A stretch of DNA of 64,000 bases from Leptospira kobayashii (lineage in GTDB: Bacteria; Spirochaetota; Leptospiria; Leptospirales; Leptospiraceae): positions 611,001 through 675,000 of the forward strand of contig NZ_AP025028.1 in NCBI RefSeq assembly GCF_003114835.2, read 5' to 3'. The notes beneath the pieces are model-generated. The model had not been told where the DNA came from and searched no databases. It worked only from the letters and a program-made list of their open reading frames with translations. Position 1 is the first letter of the stretch; each line of letters begins with the position of its first letter. The translations under genes and the position numbers were made by a program. This document shows positions 46,001-53,400 of this stretch, one piece after another.

Positions 46001-46405
46001 GAGCTGTGCTTGAACTGCCTGTCTGTAAACGCTAACATCATTTACAGGGTCGGTGGTTGTGACTGAGCTAAGGATCGTATTGATCTCCGCTTCTACTTCC
46101 GCTTCCCAAGATGCTTCGACTGCATCTTCTGCACCTCTTACAATACTCATAAAACCGGATTCGCTGGTTTGGCTCGCTGCCGCAGACTCAACGTAAGGTT
46201 GTAAGTCCGTGTTTCTAAATGGTTTTGTTTTGGTAAGTTGGGGAACACTCTGCGCCAGAACCTCTATGGGCAAAGCAATCGTGAATAAAAAAACAGTAAG
46301 TAAAACGAGGGAGGTGAGTCTTTCGGAGAATCCGATTCTGGAACCGAAGTCCAGGCTAAAGGTTGTGTATTTTTTGTTAGAGTGGGAGAAGAGAGAGTTT
46401 TTCAT
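40049..46405 (-). CDS. giant exported polymorphic-toxin-like protein with C39-like tip
   Basis: The 2118-residue protein has an extended signal peptide cut near residue 51. It reads as a long helical, coiled-coil-rich region (to about 1500), a hydrophobic Ala/Gly-rich stretch (about 1590-1640), glycine-rich GLSYS-x-x-x-GFG repeats (about 1650-1800), the shared pre-toxin segment (1764-1915) and a variable C-terminal domain. That domain has Cys1962 (NGCYAATLIASGE), His2053 (THFEVIKGIE) and Asp2073 (KLMDPGY), a C39/papain-like set. I recall a leptospiral family of giant proteins (TIGR04388) of this type. Overlap with the upstream gene and coupling to the downstream gene suggest one operon. Confidence 0.78.
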   Translation of the reverse strand: MKNSLFSHSNKKYTTFSLDFGSRIGFSERLTSLVLLTVFLFTIALPIEVLAQSVPQLTKTKPFRNTDLQPYVESAAASQTSESGFMSIVRGAEDAVEASWEAEVEAEINTILSSVTTTDPVNDVSVYRQAVQAQLTLQKQQAKANWIADASSYIQSELNAFLNTLSAKKDQDIETNKQGLIGSIDPAVQAVTGFAEASQEANPAQVTDGYTQGAALWDSKWQDLLTKQENWEQDSVAAIQNGILQWNTTISNLTQEKQDYLDGIAMTKEQWLQNKGMIESAENALRSSLQGTVNSIQSQRIQLATSVNGDKVMSDAFGDVDALLSEIQQKLNDHASISEMAQTLGTFFRNQENYAKNKVNEWDVLKWETVTVSQQLTYTQDVGDTTVSCSAYGGSGGCGSYPPGTTYNIIYQANGTFNGYSVASAVNYDTRGTATALMNAGRVHDFLTSYDAAAWVVGQNFSTPSDSSTGAWGGHQETKYVATSNYPYYTYGGTTDGVQCYQPGRGTCNYAIPPAGIKMYGYYVPQLLSDQSYYLNVSNDVLEGQVATNNSIRNAVSKNYNATFTPNTAQGYLTGSEQAIAGTTKIFLGNTDITGAGNWYDQLGWYNNVSIYTDYRYIDKDKQGNQDTWKGHQANYKSLADTFLSLVNPLQDWEDRSKQYTDEYEVSLANLEEAKNLAVLNFDTQIASLKTQRDNWITDVYGFEVAGTGAVGNENSRFRAGQQAWQDTIVTFKSVELNWFLTAKEALNKAVEDPSTGEKKFQADAISVAQNLQSQIVNSYNNTTQMYDSSRQLWNNYQYNYSNQLLDQAVSGKTNEIQMGEAGAVVSGKLIESYARTESYTSSEMDATIRIQNILGMFGQEGYGIEEFQSVQSNIDASQQGQVDWNNELNGGDGKFGFIPRAARDRNTLALYQDVRDDTKKANTLQKEVLEKENKILAQVEQYFKKADDFLKLAEEYEEKGKFDEAAYYTGQAVAKKAEARSIITDNYAKLGDFMLQEVSSRSLSYTKSSFLNYKDSLISKSFDDSESIAKQIKQGQNQIDGIRESGEAYDKIQGLLATSQSLVQKGTESQNLVNQLLAQSEQLANKNLKGELLDGLAEMIAAIESGAPASVSDGSEIAEAINASNQALKETREQVDGLLSHMNSLVTNENDIKNLGALLNGSGQAMNYAANSAIAKYLDDYSQQFIEENEARSKSLRQELFLKYSQGEEYAYLRKEGYEFRIQGDYIVGSRSIHSGDFKIAGNAMQDSSYSPLFTAQNIEINTKFDPGTLRVDTLGIDSLMNTEFNADRVTQVAAYVDNMANNMEEMFAQFSDKTEETKAYYTQNEEIKTQNIETYKKLSNYFLTNFQGMEATFSQAYAPNMGGLRDNFKQSKYNFRQGTLPGDSKGENWVSIKGVPVSTERHLGSRELRGTVNIKGIPIEMSYGIQDLNIPAAFSLGAMGHSFELNGMGTTFAANEVTAANGAFTQYLDGTIKDVQAKAKANESEKESKGFLFDVLSGTASGQNLAQSFKSVVTEKVNGIITSAIAEATGLPAGLISGLVGGKSMKDAVKDYAKQEATNAIAEATGIPAWAISQQLDKMSKPKEKFYETKEFQIVTTVAAVALAPFTGGASLYVAVAASAAIGAAQGAASGGLQGALVGAAGGALGAVTRSVSGGSVTVGLSYSAENGFGASVGVGYGPATVTAGISQKGGTTVGLGFEAGGLSAGLSYSEQDGFGGNVGIASENGNSLALNYSQASGLGVNIGREFGNGVSGGLSYSQQNGFGANVDVAYENKLSKNNGTGAGLELTQNGGLTVNLNAAGGANAGSWNSQTGFQANTNFLTDQWQNKYNKDQEEKQAGLDQAEAEAKQKEAQNNEGADIIAGASRIGKKEGDEPDAPGTPIDRNANSREAMPDISDPGDSVPDPGEPENAPTSENSNKDNLQLDVRKIKQQDFRVSSSEGLFSSMRNGLMTAAMKANGCYAATLIASGEADGGKKVDPNSVLNKAIKKGYVDGYSGEVLNTVDLYKLAGGTKTNLERVTGKGITAEYISSQLENGNTLQMKLLKKNGGTHFEVIKGIETIGGQKYFKLMDPGYNDGYEYLNQKTMKIGLINETGEFIARKDINSIERIQTIKNSE
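40663..41116. repeat. pre-toxin direct repeat, copy 2
   Basis: This is the partner of 38605-39058, inside the giant gene, coding for about residues 1764-1915. Both copies share exact borders in protein terms: similarity begins at GFGANVDV and stops at GEPENAP. Beyond these points the DNA of the two loci differs. Confidence 0.9.
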
Positions 46406-47046
46406 GTGCGAACCTGTTTTGGGAAACCCGGAGGGGGAGAGTTAAGTTTGATTGCTAAAAATTGTAAAAAGCGATTGGGAATCGAGAGATTAGGACAAAT
46501 GGATCGGAAACCAAGAGTTTGATTTTGAGAATCAAAAGGTTTTCTAGTGTTTGTTATACGAACAAAGGAAGGTTCAAATTTATCGGAACCGGATATAAGT
46601 AGAACTTTGGATGAGTAAAAGTAAGGAGAGCTTTCGGAATCGGACTCTGGCAGGAAGGAAGCGGTTTGCAAACCTGCCATTTCCTTATGAAAATCGGATT
46701 GGACCTGCTTTTGTAAGGTGATGATTTCCGAAACCAGATCCCTTTCTTCGTTTTCCCAATCGGCTTCCATTTCTGAATGCGCGGGGAGGGATGATACCTG
46801 CGGAGCGGCTTGAGTCTGATTTTGGCTAAAAATCTTATGGGAATCGGGATCTTTCGGGAAACTATTTTTTGACTTCAGCTCGGATTCCCAGACAGTAGTT
46901 TCCAGCTCCGATTCGAAATCAGCGGTGGTTATGTTTGATTCGGCAAATAAATAGCTTGGAGTGGAACATAACAAAATCAGTAGAAATAGATTTCTACTTG
47001 TTTGTAACTTTGCTATTTTCCGAAAGAACTCCACGATAACAGCCAT
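46402..47046 (-). CDS. exported accessory protein of the giant toxin operon
   Basis: The 214-residue protein has a signal peptide (NLFLLILLCSTPSYLFAES, cut near residue 36). The rest is charged with helical parts (MEADWENEERDLVSEIITLQKQVQSDFHKEMAGL) and a strand-rich stretch (YFYSSKVLLISGSDKFEPSFVRI). The stop overlaps the start of the giant gene by 4 bases (ATGA), so both come from one message. A small exported gene in front of a giant exported gene may serve in secretion or assembly; this is inference. Confidence 0.65.
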   Translation of the reverse strand: MAVIVEFFRKIAKLQTSRNLFLLILLCSTPSYLFAESNITTADFESELETTVWESELKSKNSFPKDPDSHKIFSQNQTQAAPQVSSLPAHSEMEADWENEERDLVSEIITLQKQVQSDFHKEMAGLQTASFLPESDSESSPYFYSSKVLLISGSDKFEPSFVRITNTRKPFDSQNQTLGFRSICPNLSIPNRFLQFLAIKLNSPPPGFPKQVRT

Positions 47047-47220
47047 TACAAGCTGATCTTAGAAAAGATAACAAGGTTTTTTTATAAATATTTTATTCTT
47101 TGGAGTTAGTTGCAAAATAAGCTAGACTGATTGGGATTATATCTTGCTTCAGATAAGTGTTTATAAATTAAGCAATCCGTCTGTTTGGTGAGCTAGCGAA
47201 TTTAATTTTGGTTTGTACAA
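47047..47220 (-). promoter_or_regulatory. probable promoter region of the giant-toxin operon
   Basis: The 174 bases between the terminator of the porin/lipoprotein operon and the first gene of the giant-protein operon are AT-rich and have no open frame. As the operon to the left is read leftward, its promoter must lie here. No clear -35/-10 pair is called. Confidence 0.45.
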
Positions 47221-47250
47221 TAAAAAACCCGGAACGAAACCGTTCCGGGT
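47221..47250 (-). terminator. rho-independent terminator of the porin/lipoprotein operon
   Basis: A perfect 10-bp stem ACCCGGAACG / CGTTCCGGGT (47227-47236 and 47241-47250) with a 4-base AAAC loop is followed, on the minus strand, by a run of T. It lies 36 bases past the lipoprotein gene. Confidence 0.92.
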
Positions 47251-47286
47251 TAATGTTCGAGTTACTTATACTACTAGTAGGACTTA

Positions 47287-47745
47287 CTAGTAAACAAGAA
47301 CTCCAGTTAAGTCTGTAGTCGTAGTTCCGGAAACATACGGTTTAGTGCACTTGTTGAAAGCCGCACCTGTCGCAACTGATTGTTGCGCTTCCGCATATTT
47401 GAACTGTGTAAGGTTACAAGGTTGGATTGGATCAGTGATACCAGCAACAACACAAGCTTTCAGAGCATCATAAGTAGCTTGGTCTTTCAACTTTGCTTTG
47501 CTGCATCCGATACCTGCGTTGAAGAATTGACTCCCCGCAACACAACTGTTTGCCAGAGCATATGCTCCTAGACAAGTTTGTTCCGCTTTATCTGGAGAAG
47601 CAGTGTTTCCTTGCGCTAAGTAAAGTAGAAGAGTAGGGTTGTCCTGTTTCTTCTCTCCGTTTTTAGTGCAACCCGCTGTGAGCATCATGCCCATTGTGAG
47701 AAGAGTTGCGATTGTAAGTAAGGTTAGTTTATTGTTTCGTTTCAT
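47287..47745 (-). CDS. cysteine-rich hypothetical lipoprotein
   Basis: The ATG at 47745 was chosen because it starts the lipoprotein signal (LLTIATLLTMGMMLTAGC, lipidated Cys near residue 26). The mature protein is small (about 127 residues) with six further cysteines (QTCLGAYALANSCV, IGCSKAKLK, KACVVAG, QPCNLTQF, KCTKPY), which suggests several disulfides. The gene begins 13 bases after the stop of the barrel protein and is closed by a terminator. Its role is unknown; it may associate with the barrel protein. Confidence 0.75.
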   Translation of the reverse strand: MKRNNKLTLLTIATLLTMGMMLTAGCTKNGEKKQDNPTLLLYLAQGNTASPDKAEQTCLGAYALANSCVAGSQFFNAGIGCSKAKLKDQATYDALKACVVAGITDPIQPCNLTQFKYAEAQQSVATGAAFNKCTKPYVSGTTTTDLTGVLVY

Positions 47746-47758
47746 CTTTATCCTCTCC

Positions 47759-49279
47759 TTAAAACTTCGCAACCGCACCAATGATAATTCCGTTTTGATG
47801 AGAAGCTGGTCTTCCCGCCAAGTCTACGAATTGTTGACCCGGACCCCAGTCTCTTCTCAAGTCAATCTTAACTTGGAGGTTTTCCGTTAGGTTGATCGTA
47901 GGTGTGAGTGTGAAAGTTTTGATTTGACCGTAGTTACTTGCAGCACGTGCACCGATGTTTTCTTGCCACTTGAGGTCATAACGATCTACAGGTGTAAGTG
48001 CGAATAGTGGAGGGTTTACCGCCAAAGATCCACCGTAACGTTTGTCATCCAAATACTCCGCTCTTACTCCTAAAGCAAACATATCAGTGAACTGATATTT
48101 CGCTTGGAATTGGTAAGTTTGGTATACTCGTTTGATTCTGTTTTCACGATTCAATGGTGTACCGTTTCCGAAACCTGCAGCCACTAAGCCCGGATCCAAT
48201 TCTGCAATTGTAATTCCCGGTAAGTTGTCGATAAGTTTTTGTCTGGTGATACCACCACCAGCAGCCTCATATCCGTACGCCGCAGTGTTTGTTTGACCAG
48301 CTCTTTCACCGTAAGTATAGTCGAAGATCGTAGTCAATTTGTCAGTCGGTTTGAAGATCAGAATTACGTTTTGCAACAACCAATGGTCTGTATTGAAACG
48401 GGATTGTTTTGGAATGGTAGTTCCAGCATAGTTACTAGCATAGTAAAGAGCATTGTCTTGTCTACCTTGGATGTTATCGTTTGCGCTTAATGTGTTCCAT
48501 ACAGCAGTAAACTTGTCACTGAAAGCATACTTGACTTGTGTTCCGATCGCTCTGGTAGGGTTCGGACCGTCTGCATAAGCATGTTGTTGAGTGCTTGTTA
48601 AGCTGGATGTAGTGGTAGCATCACCGTAAACTGCAAGACCATTGTAACCGAACTGTTGTCCGTTTCCAGTGTATCCTGTTCCTTGCGCACTATTGTAAAC
48701 ATACAATGATGTGGAAAGTTTTTCAGTTACTTGTAAGTTCGCTCTCGCACCGGTATGGATAAAGGGGATTGTGTTAAAGAACACATACCCAATGGTGTAG
48801 GCAATGTTGTCTTTCGAATCCAAAAGTTCCAGTCCGATGTGTGTTGCCATCTTACCGACGTCAACTGTCAAACCTTTCAATACGTTGAAGTATGCAGATA
48901 CGTAAGCTTGTTGGAGCAATTGCATATTGTGCAAAGAGTTAGTCGTTTGGTAAGGACGCTCTTGGTACATGTTGTTTTGCCCGTTTTGCATATCTAATCG
49001 AAAACCCCATGGGCTTTCTTTATCTGCAATCTTTTCCATAGACAACTTAACTGCGTTTACCGCAAATTGTTTGTTATACGTATGAAAAGTTCCTGCCGTA
49101 TCTTGAGTCGCACCTTGCCGGTTGTTGGTAGTGTAGTTGTAATACACATCCACGTAACCGGAAAAATTGACTAGGTCGTACCATGACTTTTCTTTTTCCT
49201 TTTTGTCTTGGGAAAAGATCGAAGTCTGGCTGAATAGAATCACAACCGTGGTTGCTAAGAGAGTATATTTATTTCTCAT
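47759..49279 (-). CDS. outer-membrane beta-barrel protein, BBP2/porin-like
   Basis: The 506-residue protein has a signal peptide (LLATTVVILFSQTSIFSQD). It begins with SGYVDVYYNYTTNNRQ and continues with FAVNAVKLSMEKI and alternating strands separated by short turns and longer, Asn/Thr-rich loops. It closes with LQVKIDLRRDWGPGQQF and a final strand ending in VAKF, an aromatic C-terminus as in outer-membrane barrels. This matches the BBP2/DUF1597-like barrel family. The substrate is unknown. Confidence 0.82.
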   Translation of the reverse strand: MRNKYTLLATTVVILFSQTSIFSQDKKEKEKSWYDLVNFSGYVDVYYNYTTNNRQGATQDTAGTFHTYNKQFAVNAVKLSMEKIADKESPWGFRLDMQNGQNNMYQERPYQTTNSLHNMQLLQQAYVSAYFNVLKGLTVDVGKMATHIGLELLDSKDNIAYTIGYVFFNTIPFIHTGARANLQVTEKLSTSLYVYNSAQGTGYTGNGQQFGYNGLAVYGDATTTSSLTSTQQHAYADGPNPTRAIGTQVKYAFSDKFTAVWNTLSANDNIQGRQDNALYYASNYAGTTIPKQSRFNTDHWLLQNVILIFKPTDKLTTIFDYTYGERAGQTNTAAYGYEAAGGGITRQKLIDNLPGITIAELDPGLVAAGFGNGTPLNRENRIKRVYQTYQFQAKYQFTDMFALGVRAEYLDDKRYGGSLAVNPPLFALTPVDRYDLKWQENIGARAASNYGQIKTFTLTPTINLTENLQVKIDLRRDWGPGQQFVDLAGRPASHQNGIIIGAVAKF

Positions 49280-49453
49280 TTGCCATTTTCTCCTATGCCG
49301 TCCTAGTGCAAGTAGTGTACCAGGGGGAAGATTAGGAAAAAATTTATACCCGGAAAAGAACAGGATTCACGCAAAACCAGTGCAGAATGAGCAATTTTTG
49401 CACATTTTTTTCTTGTAATGAATACTAGGATATAGGAAAACTTTGGAGAAAAT

Positions 49454-50749
49454 TTACAGTTTGCTTATAAAATAAGCAGAGTGCTCGGTTAGAAGGGCAG
49501 TTTGATTGTTTATTGGATCTTTCCAAACCATCTCTAAGAGAAATTGCAGTAGCTCTCCGTATTTCTGTTTGGGAAGGGAAGGAAAGAGGGTTTCGATATC
49601 TTTTCCGTTCAAAACCAACTCAGAAAGCAGAAGAGGAGGCTTGGATTGCCAAATGGTAAATAGTTTTTCAAACCATCGGATTCCTTCCTTATCATTCAAC
49701 TTTGAGATGACAACTTTAAGACCCGCGAATACTTCATTTGGTTCCATTTTTCTTGGATTCGTATGTTTGGCAATGGGTGCCAAGAAGTATTTGCGAATTT
49801 CATAATCTTCCTGAGGAAGAGGTTTTGCCAGATCCTGGCAGATGGAAAAAAAGAATAATGCGTCTTTGGTCAATTGATTGGAGAACTTCAGCTTTTTCAG
49901 GAAGTCTTCACATTCGGTAGTGGTTGCAAAAGGAAAGATGGCAAACATCCATATACCTAATATAAAACCCGGATTTTCTTTCGGAACGGAATCCAACGCC
50001 AATAAACTTTTGTTTTGCGGTATAATGTTTTCGGATAGGAAATTCGGAAAGAAAAGAGAGAGAATCCCTTCTTCCAAAAGCAATTTCAACATTTCGGAAG
50101 GTTTCGGTCCCAGAAATGATTTTATGATTTCTTCCTGCAAACGTTCGACCGAAATTTTTGCGGTAATTTGTTTTGTAATTTCAATCGCCTTTCTAGTGTT
50201 TGGTTCTATAGAAAAACCCAATACACTGGCAAATCGCATGGCACGAACCGGTCTGAGGCCGTCTTCCGAAAATCTTTTGACAGGATCTCCTATCGTTCTG
50301 ATCAATTTATTCCGAATGTCGACTTGGCCTTCATGTTCATCGATCAATTCATCCGTTTCCAGGTTTAAAGCAAGAGCATTCATTGTGAAATCCCTTCGCT
50401 TCAAATCTTCGCTGAGAGACGAACCGAACTCCACATGATCGGGCCTTCTGCCGTCCGTATAATCTTTGTCTATCCGGAAGGTTGTGATTTCATAATTTAC
50501 TTTTTCCATCACAACGGTGACGGTCCCGTGTTGGATCCCCGTTTCTATCACATGTCGGAATAATTTTTTGACATCTTCCGGTTTTGCCGAAGTGGTGAGA
50601 TCGTATTCTTTGGGAACCTTTCCCATACAAAGATCCCTTACGGACCCTCCTACAAGATAAGATTCGAAATCTGCGTTTTTTAAAGTTTTATAGAGAACCT
50701 GGAGGTGAGACCGAAATGGTTCCGGGATGTGGGTTAAGCCTACTGGCAA
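49454..50749 (-). CDS. CCA tRNA nucleotidyltransferase / poly(A) polymerase family protein
   Basis: The 431-residue enzyme has the class II nucleotidyltransferase head: YLVGGSVRDLCMGKVPKEYDLTT with the catalytic GGxVRD and DxD-like pattern. RRDFTMNALAL and the RFSEDGLRPVRAMRFASVLGF motif follow, with basic residues for RNA contact. A CCA enzyme adds CCA to tRNA ends; poly(A) polymerases of the same family add A. The two cannot be told apart here. The start overlaps the end of the fur-like gene by 10 bases. Confidence 0.88.
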   Translation of the reverse strand: MPVGLTHIPEPFRSHLQVLYKTLKNADFESYLVGGSVRDLCMGKVPKEYDLTTSAKPEDVKKLFRHVIETGIQHGTVTVVMEKVNYEITTFRIDKDYTDGRRPDHVEFGSSLSEDLKRRDFTMNALALNLETDELIDEHEGQVDIRNKLIRTIGDPVKRFSEDGLRPVRAMRFASVLGFSIEPNTRKAIEITKQITAKISVERLQEEIIKSFLGPKPSEMLKLLLEEGILSLFFPNFLSENIIPQNKSLLALDSVPKENPGFILGIWMFAIFPFATTTECEDFLKKLKFSNQLTKDALFFFSICQDLAKPLPQEDYEIRKYFLAPIAKHTNPRKMEPNEVFAGLKVVISKLNDKEGIRWFEKLFTIWQSKPPLLLSELVLNGKDIETLFPSLPKQKYGELLQFLLEMVWKDPINNQTALLTEHSAYFISKL

Positions 50750-51183
50750 GACTTACAAGTGCCTCGAAAAACGATTTCCACCGAGTCAGTTGAAAAACCT
50801 TTCAGTTGTTTGGCGGATGGAATTCCGTTCCATGGATCATCTATGCATTCGATTTTGCCGCATACGTTGCAAATTAAATGTCCGTGCGCCAAAGATACGG
50901 TTCGTCCACCTTCTTCTTTCAGTTCAAAGTAGGTGAGTCTGTCGGTAGAGTGGAGAGAATTCAGAATATTTTTTTCTTCCAGATCAGCTAAGGCGCGATA
51001 AATGGTAACCCTGTCCCAAGATTCGTCTTTAGGCAATTTTTCCATGATCTCCTGGTGATTCAGAGGTCTTCTGGAATCTTGGAGAATGGATATGACTTTT
51101 TCTCTATTCTTAGTTACTTTGAGACCAATCTTTTTCAGAATATTGGAAGGATCGCCTGTCGCCATAATTTGTTTATCCTGCAT
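50740..51183 (-). CDS. Fur-family metal-responsive regulator
   Basis: The 147-residue protein has a winged-helix part (VTKNREKVISILQDSRRPLNHQEIMEKL; DRVTIYRALADLEEKNIL) and a C-terminal metal-binding part with HGHLICNVCGKIECIDDP and a final CKSCQ. The two CxxC pairs suggest a structural zinc. Whether it acts as Fur, Zur or PerR cannot be told. It overlaps the nucleotidyltransferase gene by 10 bases, an unusual pairing. A shorter start at M7 is possible. Confidence 0.88.
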   Translation of the reverse strand: MQDKQIMATGDPSNILKKIGLKVTKNREKVISILQDSRRPLNHQEIMEKLPKDESWDRVTIYRALADLEEKNILNSLHSTDRLTYFELKEEGGRTVSLAHGHLICNVCGKIECIDDPWNGIPSAKQLKGFSTDSVEIVFRGTCKSCQ

Positions 51184-51196
51184 GAGCGTGGATTGT

Positions 51197-51541
51197 CTAT
51201 TCTAAAATCACAGATTGTTTCCAGATTTCCAAATAGCGGATTCCCCATTCCGGTTTGGTTCTTAAAAGTAGTTCGATTTCCTCGCCTTCTTCCTTTGGTA
51301 AAATCAGTTTTGTAAAGCTTAGATCAATCTGCCTGGATAATATTTCCTCCAACCTGTCCCGGCTGGCTTGAAAAGCTTCCGAACATTCCTTTCCTTTTGT
51401 GGTCTGCAGGACTTTATTTTCTTCACAGAATCTGGCGAGTCGGAAAACGGAAGCGGTTCTTTTCAGTTCATCGAACTGATCCTCGAGAGATTTTTGGCAC
51501 TGTGTTGATAAAAGGCAGAGAAAAAAAATCCGGAACTTCAT
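51197..51541 (-). CDS. small lipoprotein
   Basis: The 114-residue protein begins with a short lipoprotein signal (FFLCLLSTQC, lipidated Cys near residue 15). The mature part is charged and helical (LEDQFDELKRTASVFRLARFCEENKVLQTTKGKECSEAF) and contains two further cysteines. The start overlaps the end of the RNase HI gene by 4 bases, so it is co-translated with it. The function is unknown. Confidence 0.7.
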   Translation of the reverse strand: MKFRIFFLCLLSTQCQKSLEDQFDELKRTASVFRLARFCEENKVLQTTKGKECSEAFQASRDRLEEILSRQIDLSFTKLILPKEEGEEIELLLRTKPEWGIRYLEIWKQSVILE

Positions 51542-51951
51542 TGTTTTGCGTCTTGTGCTAAATTGGCAAGGGCATCCGCTCTGGAGTTTTGTTCTCTCGG
51601 TATGTATTTGATTTCAAAAAATTCAAAGCCGGGTTTTAATTTCTCACAGGCGATTTTGTATTGAAGCAAGTCTTTGTTCTTTACTTTATATTCACCTTTC
51701 ATTTGTTTTACGACAAGTTCCGAATCCAATTTGAATTGAACTTTGGTTTCTCCTAGCTGTAGAGCCTTTTCCATTCCTCGGTGCAAAGCACCCCATTCTG
51801 CAACATTGTTAGTTGCATTTCCTATCGACTCTGAAATGAAAAATATTTCTTTACCGTCTCTGGTTTGGCCGGAAACACCGATTGCCGCCGGACCGGGATT
51901 TCCTCGTGAGGATCCGTCGCAGTAAATATAAAGCAGATCTTTCTCGCTCAT
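51538..51951 (-). CDS. rnhA: ribonuclease HI
   Basis: The enzyme cuts RNA in RNA:DNA hybrids. The 137-residue length is typical. The active-site acids are in place: Asp in IYCDGSSRGNPG, Glu in NNVAEWGAL, Asp in KLDSELVV, and Asp in SRADALANLA. The basic handle region is short. It is the first gene of an operon with the small lipoprotein and reads away from the rlmK-like gene. Confidence 0.93.
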   Translation of the reverse strand: MSEKDLLYIYCDGSSRGNPGPAAIGVSGQTRDGKEIFFISESIGNATNNVAEWGALHRGMEKALQLGETKVQFKLDSELVVKQMKGEYKVKNKDLLQYKIACEKLKPGFEFFEIKYIPREQNSRADALANLAQDAKQ

Positions 51952-52051
51952 CTAAGATAAAGATTCCGTTCAGTACCTTATTCTCAAGGAGAAAAGTGAA
52001 AAAGGCGAACTTTTCCGAAAAATTTTCTTTGCGGATGGAAAAAGGGCGGAC

Positions 52052-52115
52052 GATTTCGGGTGGGCGTGGTAAGGGGAAGGTATTGGGCGGCGGGTGTAGT
52101 TCCCCACCCAAAATC
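52052..52115. repeat. GC-rich leader with imperfect inverted repeat
   Basis: The 234-base gap between the divergent rnhA and rlmK-like genes contains a GC-rich stretch with arms at 52052-52064 and 52103-52115 that pair at 12 of 13 positions, around a 38-base spacer. It lies 71 bases before the methyltransferase start. It may be a 5' leader structure or a dispersed GC-rich repeat. No gene is seen in the gap. Confidence 0.5.
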
Positions 52116-52185
52116 GGGCGGGGATATATAGACGGCAACTAACGACCGTCATTCTATTTGCCTGACTTTTAACCAAGGATTTTCT

Positions 52186-53163
52186 ATGAATTCTCTTTCC
52201 GGCGCGCTTCTTATGTTTGAGAACCGCCTAAAAAAACTTAAAAAAGATCGTGAGAAATGGTCCAAACGTGCAGGGATTCAGTCCTATCGCATTTATGATG
52301 AGGATATACCTCAGGTTCCGGTTATTTTGGACAGATATAACGATTATTTTGTGTTATATGATAGAAGTTCTTTGCGATTTCAAAATGAAACGGAACAGGA
52401 AGAACGATTTCAGGAAATAGGACGGATTGTCCGGAATTCCTTCGGATTGGAAGAGGAAAATCTTTTTTTAAAGAGAAGGAAGAAACAAAAAGGCAAAGAT
52501 CAGTATGAAAAACTGTCCGATGTCTCCAAAGAAATTTGGATAGAAGAGAATGACATTCAATTTTTAATCAATTTATCGGATTATCTTGATACCGGCCTTT
52601 TTTTGGATCATCGTATAACAAGGAAAATGGTTAGAGAGAAGGTAAAAGGCAAATCGGTTCTGAATTTATTCTGTTATACCGGGTCTTTCACCGCATACGC
52701 CGCTGCAGGTGGGGCAAGTTCTACGGTTAGCATCGATTTGTCGAAGACCTATATCGAATGGGCCGGAAAAAATTTGGCAAAAAACGGTTTTAATCAAAGA
52801 AATCATGAACTTCTTTGTACGGATGTAATCAAATGGATTCGTGATGAGTCAAAAAACCCTTCTCGGAAAAAATACGATCTGATCGTTTTGGACCCGCCAA
52901 CGTTTTCCAATAGTAAAAAAATGTCGGAAGAATGGGATGTTCAGGAAAACCATCGCAATTTGCTTTTGACTCTCTTGACAAAATTTCTAACGGATACGGG
53001 GGAGATTTGGTTTTCAACTAACTTTCGTAAGTTTGAGTGGAGAATTCCCGAAGAAGAATGGTCCGAGAGGGATTTTCAATGCACCGATTTATCTCTTGCT
53101 AGTATTCCTGAAGATTTTCGGGATAAAAAAATTCATAAATTATATCGTATTGCACCTGTTTAG
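52186..53163 (+). CDS. stand-alone RlmK-type 23S rRNA methyltransferase
   Basis: The 325-residue protein matches the C-terminal half of E. coli RlmKL: FENRLKKLKKDREKWSKR near the start and YRIYDEDIPQVPVILDRY, the accessory region before the catalytic domain. The SAM-binding motif is VLNLFCYTGSFTAYAA, with the acidic SIDLS end, and the catalytic motif is DPPTFSN. In E. coli this half methylates G2069 to m7G. The N-terminal RlmL half is absent. AAGGA precedes the ATG. Close RlmI-type enzymes are an alternative. Confidence 0.82.
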   Translation: MNSLSGALLMFENRLKKLKKDREKWSKRAGIQSYRIYDEDIPQVPVILDRYNDYFVLYDRSSLRFQNETEQEERFQEIGRIVRNSFGLEEENLFLKRRKKQKGKDQYEKLSDVSKEIWIEENDIQFLINLSDYLDTGLFLDHRITRKMVREKVKGKSVLNLFCYTGSFTAYAAAGGASSTVSIDLSKTYIEWAGKNLAKNGFNQRNHELLCTDVIKWIRDESKNPSRKKYDLIVLDPPTFSNSKKMSEEWDVQENHRNLLLTLLTKFLTDTGEIWFSTNFRKFEWRIPEEEWSERDFQCTDLSLASIPEDFRDKKIHKLYRIAPV

Positions 53164-53254
53164 TGGTTATGTTCTCGGGGAAGGCAAAAAGGCGAACTTT
53201 TTAAAAGAAAAATCGTGAAATTTGGAGTTGGATTTGCGGGAATGAGGATTTTGT

Positions 53255-53392
53255 GTTAGGGATTTCCGGCAGCCCACGAGCCACACCCCCCAATCCCCTT
53301 CTTCGCGCCAATAGAAGCGAAGAAGTATTCGAAGAATCATCAGCGAAGCTGATCTTCAGGGCGGGGGCTTTTAATATCCCCGCCGCATTATG
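53255..53392. repeat. GC-rich islet between convergent genes
   Basis: This stretch between rlmK-like and motA has no gene. It holds the hairpins ATCAGC-GAA-GCTGAT (53339-53344 and 53348-53353) and GCGGGG / CCCCGC (53361-53366 and 53378-53383). The position between convergent genes suits a two-way terminator. It also resembles the dispersed GC-rich islets elsewhere in the window. Confidence 0.55.
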
Positions 53393-53400
53393 TCCCTTCC

